Positions 11,023 to 23,999 of a DNA stretch of 64,000 bases are shown one piece after another. Where the stretch lies: contig JANPWX010020150.1 of assembly GCA_024734555.1 (NCBI GenBank), positions 1,997,317 through 2,061,316 of the forward strand, read 5' to 3'. Under the pieces are notes generated by a model. The model was not told the DNA's origin. It saw nothing but the letters and a program-made list of their open reading frames with translations, and searched no databases. The stretch comes from Trochalopteron elliotii (Eukaryota > Chordata > Aves > Passeriformes > Leiothrichidae). The translations under genes and the position numbers were made by a program. The stretch's first letter is position 1; each line of letters opens with the position of its first letter.

Positions 11023-13535
11023 AGGGTTCAACTCAAATTTGTAAATTAATAAGCTTGTATGGAACTTATCTGATTGCAAGCCAAATTATAATAAAGGTTT
11101 GGAAAATTTGCATTTCTGCTCTGCATGGCAGGGAGACACTTTTTCCACATAAGTCATGAACAGAAATTGTTACAGAGAACAAAGGGAGATGTCAGCTACC
11201 ATTATAAATGAGGACTAAAATTTGACTGAACCACTGAAGTTAAAGGCACAAAAAATTTGTGGGTTTAAGAACCAAAAGAAAGTTGAAGAAGAAAAGGGAA
11301 AAATGTCACATCTCCAGAATAAGTGCACATTCAGATTTTTATGGACAGATGAAAATCATACTTAAATGCAGGTGTCAGAGTTTGTCCCTGAATGCTTAGT
11401 ATCTCTTCTGGTCATTATAGCTCACAGACAAAAGTTATAAATGTTTTCCTGGAACCCTGGATTCTCTGGAGCCCTTCAGGGGATCCTGGTCAGGACCTGA
11501 GGTTGGGCCTCCGTTGGAGGCAAAGTTGTCACCAAGAAGACAAGAAAAGAAAAACAAAAGGAATGTAGGAGTAAGTGAGAAAAGGAGAAAGAAAAGACAA
11601 TTTGGAGATGTTTCCGCCAGGAGGTATCCCTTGTGGTACTGACACAGTGCAGGAGGAGGAGGACGAGAAGAAGGAGGAAGACAAGCGGGAGGAGGAGGAG
11701 AAAGCAGCCACTGAAAGTGAACATCCTGGCAGCAAAGCAACAGTGGGGCGACTGCTCATCTTCTGCTGAGAAGAATCACATAATGTCAATTAGTGACCAC
11801 TTGATGATGGTTACTTATACACTCAGGTGATGAGGAATAAGAAATTTAGGATGTGTCTTTAATGAAGGATGTTGCTTCATTATGAAGAAAAAGTTCTCAG
11901 CCTTCACCTCACCATATGTATCATCTGATCCTATCATTTGTACTTAAGATATTTATGTGTTGATAGTTAATTTTTTGTCTCCAAATTATTGAAAATGTTT
12001 CTATGCAATTACCACTGCTTCAGCAAATTATAGGTTCAACTCTTTTGCATCCAATATTTCAGGCAACCAAGTTTGCAGTGTTTTCTGTATTTTTTCTTCC
12101 ATTTACCCCTACTTTTCATCAAACCTCTTCACTGTAATCTGTAATTTAAAAATAAATAACTTGCTCTATTTTCCACCAAAATATAGTGCTGATAGATCAG
12201 CATTCCCATATCAGTTAGAGTCATCAATGTCACTTCTAAAGTAGTTGCAAGAGTTACTGAAAAGTCTTCTCCTGTGGTAACTGTAGGGCTCTCATCTGCC
12301 TATTCAGCTGATGACTGAAGGAATTAAAATGTAGTTTCTTCAATCACTGAATTTAGCATTAAACGCTGTCATATGAGACACTGAGGTACACAGCAGTTTT
12401 CAGGAAGAAATAAAGGCTTAATATTTTTGGTAAAATGGGTACACACTCAAGGAAGCAGAGAAAAAAAAAATAGGGAAAAGAACCAGCTATGAAGAAGGCT
12501 TATAGAAAAGGATATAAGACAAGGAGAAAGAGCACATGAATTAGATGGGGTGGGGGGGGGTAAGAAAAAAAGTAAAGAATAAGGGACAAGGTTCAGCATA
12601 AATATTTTTGAGCATTGCTGCAGCCAGCACACACATAGATAGTAAGAAAGAGCTACCACAATATCCATATATGCACTCTGTATACATATATACACCAAGT
12701 ACACCCCCAGGCCACCGTTAGCAGGTGAAGATCATTAGCACTAGGCAGTGACCCCCCCTTACAGGAGAAGCCCTAACAGTGTTGTAACACCTAAGCATGG
12801 CACCACTGAAGTGCCAATTTAATTCATCTTCAGAAAGAATTAATTTTTTTTTCCAGAAATCTTTGATAGAAATTTTCTGGAGTCTTTTCTCGCACCTGAA
12901 TGTTAAAATCAATAATCGACTCAGTAATAGAGAACAAAGTTAAGTAATTTGTCCCTAACTTTTGTAAATAAGGGTATCATTGCTATAGTAACAGCAGAAG
13001 GCACTCAGTCACTGTGACAAAAATGTGGCAACTTGATAGCAGAGGCTAATGAGGGTGTTCAATTTCAGCTGAATTTCATTAAACTCAGCCTCTCCCCACT
13101 GCAAGACAGGAGGGAGGGGAGGGAAGAGAACAGGAGGAGTGTCTACTCAGGCAAAGACTAGCCTAATATTTACCCTAATCTGGAAGTGAAATTTGTCTGA
13201 AAAAGGTAGGAAAAGCTAAAAAATATGAGAGGAACACAGCAAACTACACAAAACAAAGACAAAAAGAAAGTGTTTCTGTATTGTGGCTTTCTTGTTGAAA
13301 AGAAGAAAAGTCCCATGCCTAAACTATAATTTCCTTCAATTCCTCTTTCTCTACTTTCTGTTGAAATGACTGGGATTTATTATCATCAGAATCTGACTCT
13401 TAATTCAGGAAAAGGCTTACAAGACTGAGTTTGGCATCTATAATTACTGGAAATAACACTGCTGAGGTAAAGGGGCCTAAATGCACTTCAGAGAGTGAGG
13501 AGCTGAATGTGCACCAGGCGGCACTTGGGACTCAC
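11023..13535. other. Mostly unique sequence with purine-rich and G-rich tracts
   Basis: A GAGGA/GAAGA purine tract lies at about 11650-11705 and a run of nine G at 12552-12560. The stretch 11385-11570 is GC-richer (gttgggcctccgttggaggc) and could be an old repeat I cannot name. Another purine tract (agggaggggagggaagag) lies near 13110. Confidence 0.5.
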
Positions 13536-13609
13536 AAAGAGTTTTGGACACGTTCATCTTGGAGACATCTTTGAACGTGTTCCCATGACAATGCCTTTTG
13601 GAAGTCCAT

Positions 13610-15835
13610 CTGAAAATCAGGTTGACTTGCAAACAACAATAATAATGAGGTTTAGGTGTGTGAGTTGGAGCACTGATGTTTGTCACTTTGGGCATAAAGA
13701 GCTTTAGGGGAGGATTATATACAAAAGCTGTCAAAAGTGCTTTGTTGTCTCTGACTATAAAACACTTAGAAGAAACAAAGTGTTTCCATTAAGAATGCAT
13801 TTTCTTTGACCAGTGTTGAAGTAGAGGAAAAGAAATAACGGTCCAAATCACCCTGTTGCAATTACTTGGGCAATGTGCTTTAAAACCCACTACAATTGCT
13901 ACTGTTCCTAGAACTGCTGAAAGTGGGAGGTTGTCACCTGGATTTATGAGCCTGCCTATTACAAAACATTTATGAGCAACTATAACTGATGGTCCCCAAA
14001 GGAAGTTAAAAGTGATATTTAGCTTAAGTAGTCAGTCCCTGCTCTCTGTTGAAATGTTAGCATTGCTTTGTAGCTTCAGGCCATGAAAGAATAGAAATAC
14101 ATGACATAGAAAGTTCCTATACTCTTTCTTTTATTTTTTTTTTCCTTCTTTCTTTGTCTTTTTTCTGTTCTCCAGAGAATTCATCTTTCAGTCATGCTCA
14201 GTGTCATTTTTCACAACTGAGTAGCTTTAGACTTAGTTATAAAAAACGCTCTTTCTGACTATAAAAATGAGTAATACTTCAGGGATTATTCCTTTTTTCC
14301 TTGGGTGGGAAAGAAGGATAGGAATAGAATCTAACCCCTTTGCCATCACCTACGGTTGAAAGTCAGGTGTAATTTGTACGTTTTAGATTTTTAGCCAAAC
14401 AAAAAGTGCTTTTCAAAGAAGTCGAAATGAAAAATTAGAAGAAAACAATTGTTGTATTGAAAGACATAAAGCCAAAAATAAAGTTTGTGGGAAGAAATCT
14501 TTTATATTTAGATGGGTTTTGTTTCTATCTTTGAAACTCTTGATAAACATCACATGAAGTATACAAAGAAAACATATTTTAAATACTAATTTAGACTATG
14601 AAATGTCGTATTTTAAAATATAATCAGCCGTGACATTAGAGGGTAAGATAATCCTAGACTGTTTTTCTAGTGAGAGGCTGTGAGAGCTTGGGGGCTGGAT
14701 GGGACTAAACTACAACATCTATTTTTCCAGATTTATGAGAAATCATGTTCAGTTAGGGCTGTGTATAACTACTTCAGTTTCTCATTCCAATTTATTTTTC
14801 CATTCACTTCAGGCTAAGGAGAGAAACAACATATGTTTTCACACAGGATCATTTATGGATAAGAAAACATCTGAATTAGGAGGTTTCAGCTTTCTAATGT
14901 TGTCAGTCACATCACAAAGCTAAGTTAATGACAAAACTGCTCACTCTAGGCTCCTTTGGCAATACATGAGGATCATTGGACTTGGTCTGAATATGATTCA
15001 GGTGTTTTAAGATCTGGAACCATTCCCCTCTTGTATCCACTGCGGAAAGTCATTTGGGCTATTAAAGCAGGAAGAATAAAGTTAAGGAAGATCAATCATG
15101 ATTGAGCTAATATTGATTCTAAATTGGTTCTAGTTTTATCTTCAACAAAGTGGCAAGAACAGAGTGCTTGCACAGCTTTTCCTGCTTAAAGGCTGGTTTG
15201 TGGTGTTCAAATTGACACTGTTTTTGGCCTTGGGTTTTTATTCCCCTATTCAGGATTTTTTTGTCTGTTTGTTTCATTTTAGTGAGCACAAAGGAAATTC
15301 AAGACTCTTGATTGCTGGATACTCCCTTTACCCTAGGGAGCCCTCCTATGAATGAGGAAATTCATTATTGCTAAAAGGGTTGCTGTTGTAAACACTCCAT
15401 CACCATAATGAGGGATGTACAGCCTCCTCCTCAGCACTTCCTACACAAGTTTAGATAGCACTAAATATGTATTTTATGATAGTTAGTGTAATGCAAGGGA
15501 GAAAGTGGTGCTTCATCTTACAAAGTGACATCAAGTGCCCCCAGTGACCTTGGTTGCGTACCTTGGGACCTGGTATTGTTTATTTTTTGGCTGAGATCCA
15601 GTTAGTGCTCTGGGTTTCAGCTCAGGTGAAAATCAAACAAATTCACAGGCAGGGACAAAAGGCTTATGCCCCCAGATCTGCAGCAAGGCAGAATACTGGT
15701 ATTTCAACATGTCTGTATAAACTGTCCCTTATTGATAGGTACAGCTGAAAGTCCTGTGTCTGCTGTTGGAGTATCCCTGGTGTGCAACAAAGTATTTGTA
15801 AAACAGAACTGCTTTGTTCAAATCCTGTATTTCAG
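13610..15835. other. Unique sequence, nothing recognised
   Basis: AT-rich, with a T/C-rich tract near 14130-14165. Small open frames look like chance. Confidence 0.5.
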
Positions 15836-16497
15836 GGAATTGTGGAATTGTTAAGGTTGAAAAAGACCTCTAAGATAATCAAGTCCCACCCTCAACCCAG
15901 TACTGCCAAGCCCACCACTAAACCATGTCCTGAAGTCTAACATCTACACTGCTTTGAACATTTCTAGGGATGATGGATGATTCCACTGCTGCCCTGGGAA
16001 GCCTGTGCCAGTGTTTCATAACCCAAGTGAAGAATTTTTCCCTAATATCCAGTCTAAACCTTTGCTGGTGACCCTTAAGTCAATTTCCTCTCCTCCTGTA
16101 CCTGTTCCCTAGGAGCAGAGCCCAACCCCCCCAGCTGTCCCCTCCTGTCAGGGAGTTGTGCAGAGCCAGAAGGTCCCCCCTGAGCCTCCTTTTCTCTGAG
16201 CTGAGCTCCTTTCCCAGCTCCCGCAGCCGCTCCTGGGGCTCCAGCCCCTTCCCCAGCTCCGTTCCCTTCCCTGGACATGCTCCAGCCCCTCAGTGTGTCT
16301 CTTGTCCTGAGGGGCCCAGGGCTGTCCCCAGCACTGGAGGTGCCTCAGCGGTGCCAGCCCAGGGGACGGGCCCTGCCCTGGGGCTGTGTCACACCATGGC
16401 TGGGACAGCCCAGGGGCCATCTGGGCACTCCTGGGCTCCTGTCCAGCCGCTGGCACCAGAACCTCCAGGGCCGGTGGTTGGGCACAGACTCAGCCAT
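15836..16497 (-). mobile_element. CR1 LINE fragment, about 660 bp
   Basis: Plus text from gaattgtggaattgttaagg through tctaagataatcaagtccc is the CR1 3' end in reverse. It continues through the 3' UTR, the ORF2 end (cctcctgtcagggagttgtg, tgagcctccttttctctgag) and a GC-rich upstream part (16280-16497). Minus frames in the block show the CR1 C-terminal pattern around LREKEAQGG. It is one of the longest CR1 pieces here and still 5'-truncated. Confidence 0.9.
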
Positions 16498-16555
16498 GAG
16501 GAAGATGATGATGCAAAACACTTCTTCTGTTTCAGGGATTAAGGAGATTGATTTA

Positions 16556-16620
16556 ATTTGATTTGATTTGATTTGATTTGATTTGATTTGATTTGATTTG
16601 ATTTGATTTGATTTGATTTA
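16556..16620. repeat. (ATTTG)12 microsatellite
   Basis: Twelve perfect ATTTG units (16556-16615) followed by one ATTTA. It lies about 60 bp beyond the truncated 5' end of the preceding CR1. Confidence 0.98.
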
Positions 16621-18057
16621 TTTTATTGTTACCATCCCGTCTTTGTCCTGCCCATCCCTTTAGCCCTATTGGCCTGTGTCTCACTTCCTCTGTGCTTTCA
16701 ATCATTGACACAGAAAGACCATTCCACACAAGGAAGTGAGATGGCCTTTAAACCACAGTTACAAAAAGATGGTACAAGGCCTGCAAAGGAAAGCTGACAG
16801 GAACAGTAGTTTCAACAGGCACAGAGACGCCTTCCGGATGGCGTTGCTGTAAGCAAGAGTGAAAAGATCTCATGGTGAATGATGACAGAAAAAGAAGATG
16901 AAGAAATAGCAGGGAGTTTATAGAAACAGTGTTATATGCAACCACTTGATTTGGCTTCCAGCAGAAAGGAATGCTCTTCTGGTTTTGTTTTCCAATCTGA
17001 TGATAATGACTGTCACTATTATGCAGCATCCCATTTTCTTTTAATAACTGTAAAACACAAAAAGATTTATTTTACAGCATTGATAAATCCCAAAGAAAAT
17101 GAAAACACAATTAACCTGAGCTGGTTAATCTCTTATACATCTTAATTCAGTATATTTTCCTTCCTCAGAATGAGCTTGACCCCCACATAATAGCAAGTCA
17201 TTGCAAAGCCTGTGATGAAGAGATAGACAGATACTTTCAGAGAGAGATAAGTGAATCCTGGAGAGCTGGAATTTGTAAATTCAGTTTAACACTGAACCTT
17301 TCACCTAGTGCTCAAAACCCCTCCTGTTAATGTAAAAAATTATTCTCACAAACAAATGAGAATGCACACCCCTAAAAAAATCCAGCATATTTTTAGCTAG
17401 AAATAAACAGAAACACAGCCTGTCTCCAGTTCTCATTCACAGCTTCTTTATTCTGCCTTAATGTAAATGACAATCAGGTCTTTGGCATTTATCTTCCATG
17501 AAGATCATGCTGTGCCTCTCTTTTTTTTTTTTTTCCTTTTTTTTTTTCCTCTTTCCCTCTTTTTAACCTTGTTTCTAATGGATTTTCTTTACCCTTTTAT
17601 GCATTGGTGGAGATAAATCAGGACTGAACTTGGACCTGGTCTTCTTCTGTATAGATGATGATTTGATGATCATGCAAACTGGACAAAATCACTTAGAGAA
17701 ATAGGTAATGTCAGTCAGGAATATAAATAGGAATTTTCTCCAGAAGGTGACTGGACTAAGACCATAATTTTCCAAATAGTGTGCTTGTTCTGAAACAGAA
17801 TACGTATAATCAGATCATGAAACATAATAGCTTTTATAAGATCATTTTAATGGATTTTTGTTTGTATGATTTGAGATGTGCACTCCTAAAAACCGCTCTG
17901 AGAAAGGAAATAATAAAAGGTATTATTAGAAATGTATTGCTGCAAGTGCTTCCTGCAAGACATACCCAGATAATTTATTTTATAAACCCATGCAATTTTA
18001 TAGCACTGTAATAACATTAATCAAAATTAACAGAATAGCAATTTAAAAGTGTGTATT
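16621..18057. other. Unique sequence with a T/C tract
   Basis: A pyrimidine-rich tract (T runs broken by CC) lies at about 17517-17566. No gene or repeat family was recognised. Confidence 0.5.
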
Positions 18058-18335
18058 ACACAGAATCACACACAAAATGTGTCAGGCTGGAAGGGACCAC
18101 AGTGGGCCATCTGGGCCCACCTCTCTGATCCAGTAGGATCATCCCAGAGCACAGGACTGTATCCAGACAGTTCTGGAATATCTCCAGTGAGGAAGACTCT
18201 GCAATCTTTGGTGTCTGCTCCATCTGTGGTCACCCACACACTGAAAATGTTTTACATCATATTCAGGTGAAATATCATTTCAAGGAAAGTGTTTAAACTT
18301 GTGCTTGTCCCTGACACAGGTGCACAATTGCTTTT
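18058..18335 (-). mobile_element. CR1 LINE 3' fragment, diverged
   Basis: Plus text cagaatcacacacaaaatgt, then aggctggaagggaccacagtgg and tctggaatatctccagtgag, matches the reverse of a CR1 3' end of the same type as at 6505. Weaker similarity (tcatattcaggtgaaat, cttgtgcttgtccctg) continues to about 18335. Confidence 0.8.
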
Positions 18336-18663
18336 GCAGAGTAACAAAAATCTGAATGTTGGAACTTCTGTCCAGTCTGGACCACAGCTTCCCAGCTTCC
18401 CTATAACACTTCTGGAATTCATATTGCATCATACAATGAAAACACTTCAGTTGATGCAGTTTGGGTGTCTACTGCCGTGTTTGTCTGGAACAAAACTTCA
18501 GCTTTCAAATCCTCCTGTAAAATGAAGGATGACATAGACAGACTGAAATGCATGGGTAGAATTCCAGCCTCCTGTGGTGTGGTACCTTTTTACCAGCTTG
18601 AACTGGGCTTTCATGAGAGGCTTAGAGAAACTGGAGGTGCAAATGCTAAATATATATGTATAT

Positions 18664-18765
18664 ACCATAAAATCATAAAATATTCTGAGTTCAAAGGGAC
18701 TCATAGGAACCACTGAAGTCCAGCCTCCGCTTTTGCACAGGACCACCCCAAGAATATGTCTACCG
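18664..18765 (-). mobile_element. Short CR1 LINE 3' end
   Basis: Plus text aaatcataaaatattctgag followed by cacaggaccaccccaagaat is the reverse of the last 100 or so bases of a CR1, with a decayed tail. It belongs to the same type as the copy at 47125. Confidence 0.8.
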
Positions 18766-18773
18766 ATGTGTTC

Positions 18774-18842
18774 GTGTGTGTGTGTGTGTGTGTGCATATA
18801 TATATATGTATAGAGAAAGAGAGAGAGAGAGAGAAATATATA
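18774..18842. repeat. Compound GT / AT / GA microsatellite
   Basis: A (GT)n run at 18774-18794 is followed by an AT run, then a GA run (18816-18834) and a short AT stretch. It sits next to the short CR1 end. Confidence 0.97.
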
Positions 18843-19786
18843 GATAAGTATTTTAGATTCCAGGGGTAAAAAATTATAATTTGAGATAAAGTTTCTCCTC
18901 TTGAAGCATAGATTGACTTGCAGATGTAATATTCTACAACTGTGGATGTTCAGCTACAGTAATGGAGACAGTTTACAAAATATTTGCTGAAACTCTTGGT
19001 CTTTCCAAGAAGTTCTCCCTGTGGCAGTTTCCTTATTCTCTTTTGTGTGGTGTAATCTTCTTTTCCATAAATGTGAGGTGCAGACATTGCCTTAATCCTT
19101 GTGCCTCCTTCAGAATTATCTATTTTCACACCCCCACCTTGTATTGTAGTGACACAGACCTTGAGAACAGTTGTGATCTTGAAGGAAATCTTGATTATTT
19201 CTTATCGTGAGTGTTGCCTTGTTCAAACCTCTGTGATTCAGGCATTGGACTAGGAGGTGATGGGGAAAAAAAAAATCTAAACCAGAGAAGGGTTTAACCA
19301 CCAATGTTGTAGCCTGGTGGAGAATTGCCTCTGTTTTGGAGGCACATCCACAGTGGGGAGGAGGCTCTTGGTGGTTCCCCTGACCTTGCGCTGAAGACCC
19401 ATGTTTCTGTCAAAGACGAAATCCCACAGCTGCCCATCTTCTGCAAAGCAGGTTGAAATCCTGTTTTATGCTCTGTTATTGACTCGAAGAGATGGCCCCA
19501 CCTGAGTGACAGGTGTCAGTGGGGTCTGTATGGGGTCCCCCAGGCCTGGGCTGCCTGTCACTGCACTGAGCACAATGGGCAGAGTGACAGGCCCTTAACA
19601 AGAACAGCTGCAGCAGGCAGCAGTCTAATAAAAGTAATCCTATTTACAGCCTGCCTTGAGATGTTCCTGGGAGTTGAAAAGTTCACCTCTGGCAGTTTCC
19701 TGGGCTTATCACCTTTTCTGCCATTTCCCTTGCATGTAACTCAAAGGCGTGGGGTTTTATTGAATGGGGAATAAAAATAATAAATA

Positions 19787-19803
19787 ATAAAAAAAAAAAA
19801 AAG
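19787..19803. repeat. A-rich run
   Basis: A AATAATAAAT stretch running into an A run and then an A/C-rich tail. Confidence 0.8.
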
Positions 19804-19854
19804 AAGCAGCCAAAAAACAAACTAAACAAACTAAATAATGCTCCTGAATATGGC

Positions 19855-19884
19855 AGGAGTCCCATCTCCAGGAGTCCCATCTCC
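19855..19884. repeat. Exact 15-bp tandem duplication
   Basis: aggagtcccatctcc occurs twice, back to back and identical. Confidence 0.97.
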
Positions 19885-20418
19885 ATGAGCAGCAGCACAT
19901 TTTTGTCTCCCTGTCAGAGAGACAAAGCCATTCCTATAAGCCTAATCTACAATATCACACATCCTTTTTATGTGGCTGATATTATTATCTCCTATTCATG
20001 GGTATTCAATCCTAACTTAATTAACTTGGCAAGCAGAAGCATTGTGCTATCTCACAGTCAGTGTCTGTGACGCTCTCAAACCATCCTACCCAGCTGGGTA
20101 TCAAGACTTTTTACCTGCCTGCACTTACTTTTGATCTGTGTGGCATACAATAAATCCAGTCAGCAACCCCAGAGAGCCTGGCTCTATATCACCACTTTGA
20201 GGAACAGACAGACCACTTTTTTCCATTTTTTTTTCATTCTTTTCTTTAAAATTAAAAGCCTTCTGTGCTCACCAGATGAACTCAAATAAAGTCTTATTTT
20301 TTCACTCTTCGATTGAACACCCCCTTAGAAGATCATAACTTAGGGACTATGAATAACTGCTGGAATGTAATATTAATATTCACACAGCAGTAGATTCAAG
20401 TTTCAATTATGTAGCAGT

Positions 20419-20443
20419 AAAAAAAAAAAAAGAGAGAGAGAGA
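20419..20443. repeat. A run followed by (AG)n
   Basis: About 13 A, then six to seven AG units. Confidence 0.95.
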
Positions 20444-22121
20444 AGAATCTGGTCTGACATAGTTTGGCCCTCTAATGTGAATGAGAAAGACATTGGCATG
20501 GATTGACAAGACTTTTAATTAAAGGATATGGGCACCCTGAACCTGACCTCTTTTTGAGGTTTGAATGATTTCCAAGAAACAGCATCTCCTCTGTTCCTTT
20601 TCTATCAGTTTTTGTTCATCCTTGTTGTATTCTGATCTCTCACATTTTAAATGGAGAAAGGGAAGTGCTAAAGCATTACAAAGAACCCTCCTATTTTGGA
20701 AGACTAGAATCATAAAAATAACATCTTACTATACCCTTTGAGGCTACAGCAAATTAAGGAAACACTCTTGATAGATTAACAAACCTTGCTACTAAATAAC
20801 CTTATATTTTTGTTGATAAGCTTAAAAAAAAATTCTTCACTAAAGGCATTTAAGCAACCAAGATTTGACAGTGGTTGTTTAAAGTAAACATTTTCAATTG
20901 CAATACATGCCACCATTACCATTACCATACATAAAAATTACAGCTAAGAGAAATACTATGTAAAATTTAGATGGTTTTGGTTCAGAAAATCCATAATTTT
21001 TGCTAAAAATCAAGAATAATAAAAACCTGTTATTTTTTAAAAAAATCAATATATTTTTGGCTATATAAATATATATCAAAGTATTGTCATCAGGATCCCT
21101 TCAATAGCAGCACTAAGAACCAATGACATGATTTTCCTGGTGGCATCTCTCTTGAATAGTCACTAATCAAACCTGAAGGTCTTATTTCAGAAGAGAGAGA
21201 GAGAATGAGAAAAGACTGGAGAAATCTGAAGAGCTGTCAAGAGGGAGGGGAAGAATTTATTTCAAAATCTTCTGTGGGGTTTTACTAGAGGACACATTAA
21301 AATCAATGCTTCTCATTCTCTGTAGGTAATGCTAGCTATGCCTTCCAGATTAATTAACATTAAAATACAAGAGCCATTTTTCTTTTTATTCATTTTTGCA
21401 GGAAACATGTATTGAACTTTAAGTGAAAATGAAGGGCTATGTTTAGATACAGAGCTACTTTGAGATGTTAAATTGTGCTTGGTAGATCTACATCTAATTG
21501 TAGGAAGCAGAAGAGAAAAGTCAGTCTGTCTTCTTAAGAACTCATTATAAATTGCTCTTTAAACTTTTGATACCACAACAGTTTTCCAAAGTAATATTTT
21601 TAACTGTAAATTTTATGTGTTCAGATTTGACATGAATATGTACATGTAACCTTATTTCAAATTATAACTATTAATTCCTGAAATGGAATAATTTGATTGT
21701 AAAGCTCAAATATAATTTCAAATATTGCAATATCCATCTGATGTAAGCCAGGCATTTCCTTATGATGCTTCTAGTCTCAGTTAAAACTACAATGATCTTC
21801 TAAATATTAAAAATAAGAATGGTCTTGTGAAGAATTGGAGAACTCTCATTTTGTTTGGTTGTATTTACTTCAAGGTATCTAAACAAAGTAGTTGTTTAAG
21901 TTTCTTTCAATAGTGAATACTGAAATATAAATGTTGTCAAAATCACTTCTTCTTATTCTAATATATGTCTGAGGATACAAAAAACACCATAAAGGTCTTG
22001 ATAGCTCTCATTTAAGGACAATCATAACCTGAGTAGCAACCTTAGGTCACATTTAAGAAGTGGCTAATTGCATGTCTCTTAACAGTGAGTTCTGCCAAAT
22101 GTCCATTTCCCTCTTCAAGTG

Positions 22122-22150
22122 TTTTTTTTGTTTTTTTTTTTTTTTTTTTT
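22122..22150. repeat. T-rich run
   Basis: Eight T, one G and then 20 T. No retrotransposon body is attached. Confidence 0.95.
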
Positions 22151-22256
22151 GGAGAACATCTGTGTTGTACCTGCCAGCAATGTCCAATCCAGAAGTTGTG
22201 TCTAATGATACTAAGCAATAATGTGTGAAAAAGTAAATCCTGCTCTTACAGGGCAT

Positions 22257-22281
22257 CTTTCACCTGGGACACAGGTGAAAG
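22257..22281. repeat. Perfect 10-bp inverted repeat
   Basis: The arms ctttcacctg (22257-22266) and caggtgaaag (22272-22281) flank the 5-base loop ggaca. Each arm contains an E-box core (CACCTG or CAGGTG). A small hairpin is possible; no downstream T run marks it as a terminator. Confidence 0.75.
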
Positions 22282-23999
22282 TACCTCAATTGCAAACACC
22301 CCGAGGAAGATCCTTGAAGAAATTGTTGAGGCCTCCGCCTTTCTTTAACCTTCAGGTGAGGTGAATCTTACTTAGATGTACAGTTAGGTGAGGAAGGAAA
22401 TAATTTGTAAGAACTTTCAGTTAGAATCCTTCATGTGTACCTAATTTGGAGGATGGGAGCATGGCTGAGAGGCTCCCCTAACCAGATGAATGAAGGATTT
22501 TTATTTTTTCCACTTCAATCCCTCAGCTGGAGTAAGGTGCCTTTTCAGCTAATTTGGTTTAGCTTGTAGCCTGAAGAGAAATGAAGATGAGTAGTTGAAT
22601 AAAGTTGCTCCATTCCATTCAGCCCAGCTGAAAACCAATCCCACACCCAATTGCTGCAGGTTTCTCCCCAGAACTGTGTTGTACCTGGGACATCACAGCT
22701 CTCTCAGCTCACATCTCTGCAGCAGGTACTGGGACAGCTGGGCAGGATTGAGTCATCACAAACCTGGAACCAGAGGTAATTTCCAAACACAGTGACAATT
22801 CCACCACACTCCCTGCTCTAAGTTAGGTGTGCATGAGCTGCTGGGGATGCACAGGTTGTGCACCTGTGAGATACTTCCCTCTCTTTGCCTTGCTCTGTCT
22901 GAGATAAAGACCTGCCCCAGGGATCTTGGAAATGTTCCTCACACACAACTCACTGTCGTGCCTGCACCTGAGAAAGCCCAGTGAATGCTGGATTAGGGCC
23001 CAGCAGTCACCAGGGAAGCCCTGAATTTGACTGCCATTACCTCATACCAGTGAGGATGGGGTAAGTCTGACAGCTGATTTCCCACAGCCTTCCTCATTTA
23101 ATCTCTTCCTAGTAAGAAACAAATCCAAAAATACTCCCTATTTGTTCACATTCCCCCAAACAATAGCTGGCATAGTTTTCTTTGGCTCACAGATTTCTCC
23201 TTACAGCCATGGTTTTCACCCACACAAAACTTTAGAAATGGAAAGAAGAAAATGCAAAGAAGGAAACTCAACTCTGCAGCATCTAATACAGTAATGATCT
23301 AGTCTCTCCCTTGCTGCACTGGAGAAAATTAGTGTCATGGTGATGAAATCCAGCTATATCACAATTTCAAGTGATGCACTAGTAACCATGGCAACAAGGT
23401 ATTCCCTTCCAGTAAATGCCTGTAATGGTGCTTTTAAGATTGTACATCAAAGCCAAAGCATGGCGTTGAATCACCCTGGAGCAAGTACTGACTTCAAAGC
23501 AAAGAGGTCAGAACAATGGGTTATTCATAAACAGAAAATAATTCTTTTTCAATTTGCAAGTTTGTTTTTTTTTTTATGAGGTGCTCTGAAATAAAAGCTG
23601 GAGGAATTTAGTGGATTTTGCACTATATTTGTGTCTTCTGGGATTACTACAGCAGCTCCCACAGTCTCCTTCGCTTCCTACACAGCTTCTGCTACTCTTC
23701 ATGGGCTGGTAATCATTGCTGTGTCTCTGAGCTCTGTAGGAGGCAATATGAATTACTCTGAAAACAGGATGTGCCAAACTTATAGGAATAGATGGTTGAA
23801 ATCTTTTAGTCTGGTTAGTATCTCCCTACACTTGTTGTGAAATTTCAGCAGTAAAATTAAAAAGCTAGGTGGTGAAAAGATATGTAGAAGGGAAAAAAAC
23901 AGTCCTTAAAATGGCTTTGAAGTAAAAATAAAACCAAAATATGTTAATGTATGAGGAATATTAATGTTTTTCAAGGAATATTAAACCTATTGCTAATTA

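Larger units (their letters stand above)
18845..23999. other. Long unique stretch, no gene recognised
   Basis: About 5 kb of AT-rich DNA with simple repeats only. 19320-19640 is GC-richer, with no family recognised. Small open frames lack domains or convincing splice borders. Confidence 0.5.

Noticed and set aside
16148..16561. Pro/Gly-rich frames of 94-128 codons on both strands
   Set aside because: They lie in the GC-rich part of a CR1 fragment and are readings of the transposon, not host genes.
18774..18842. Possible regulatory Z-DNA element at the GT/AT run
   Set aside because: It is an ordinary compound microsatellite next to a retrotransposon end; nothing in the sequence points to regulation.
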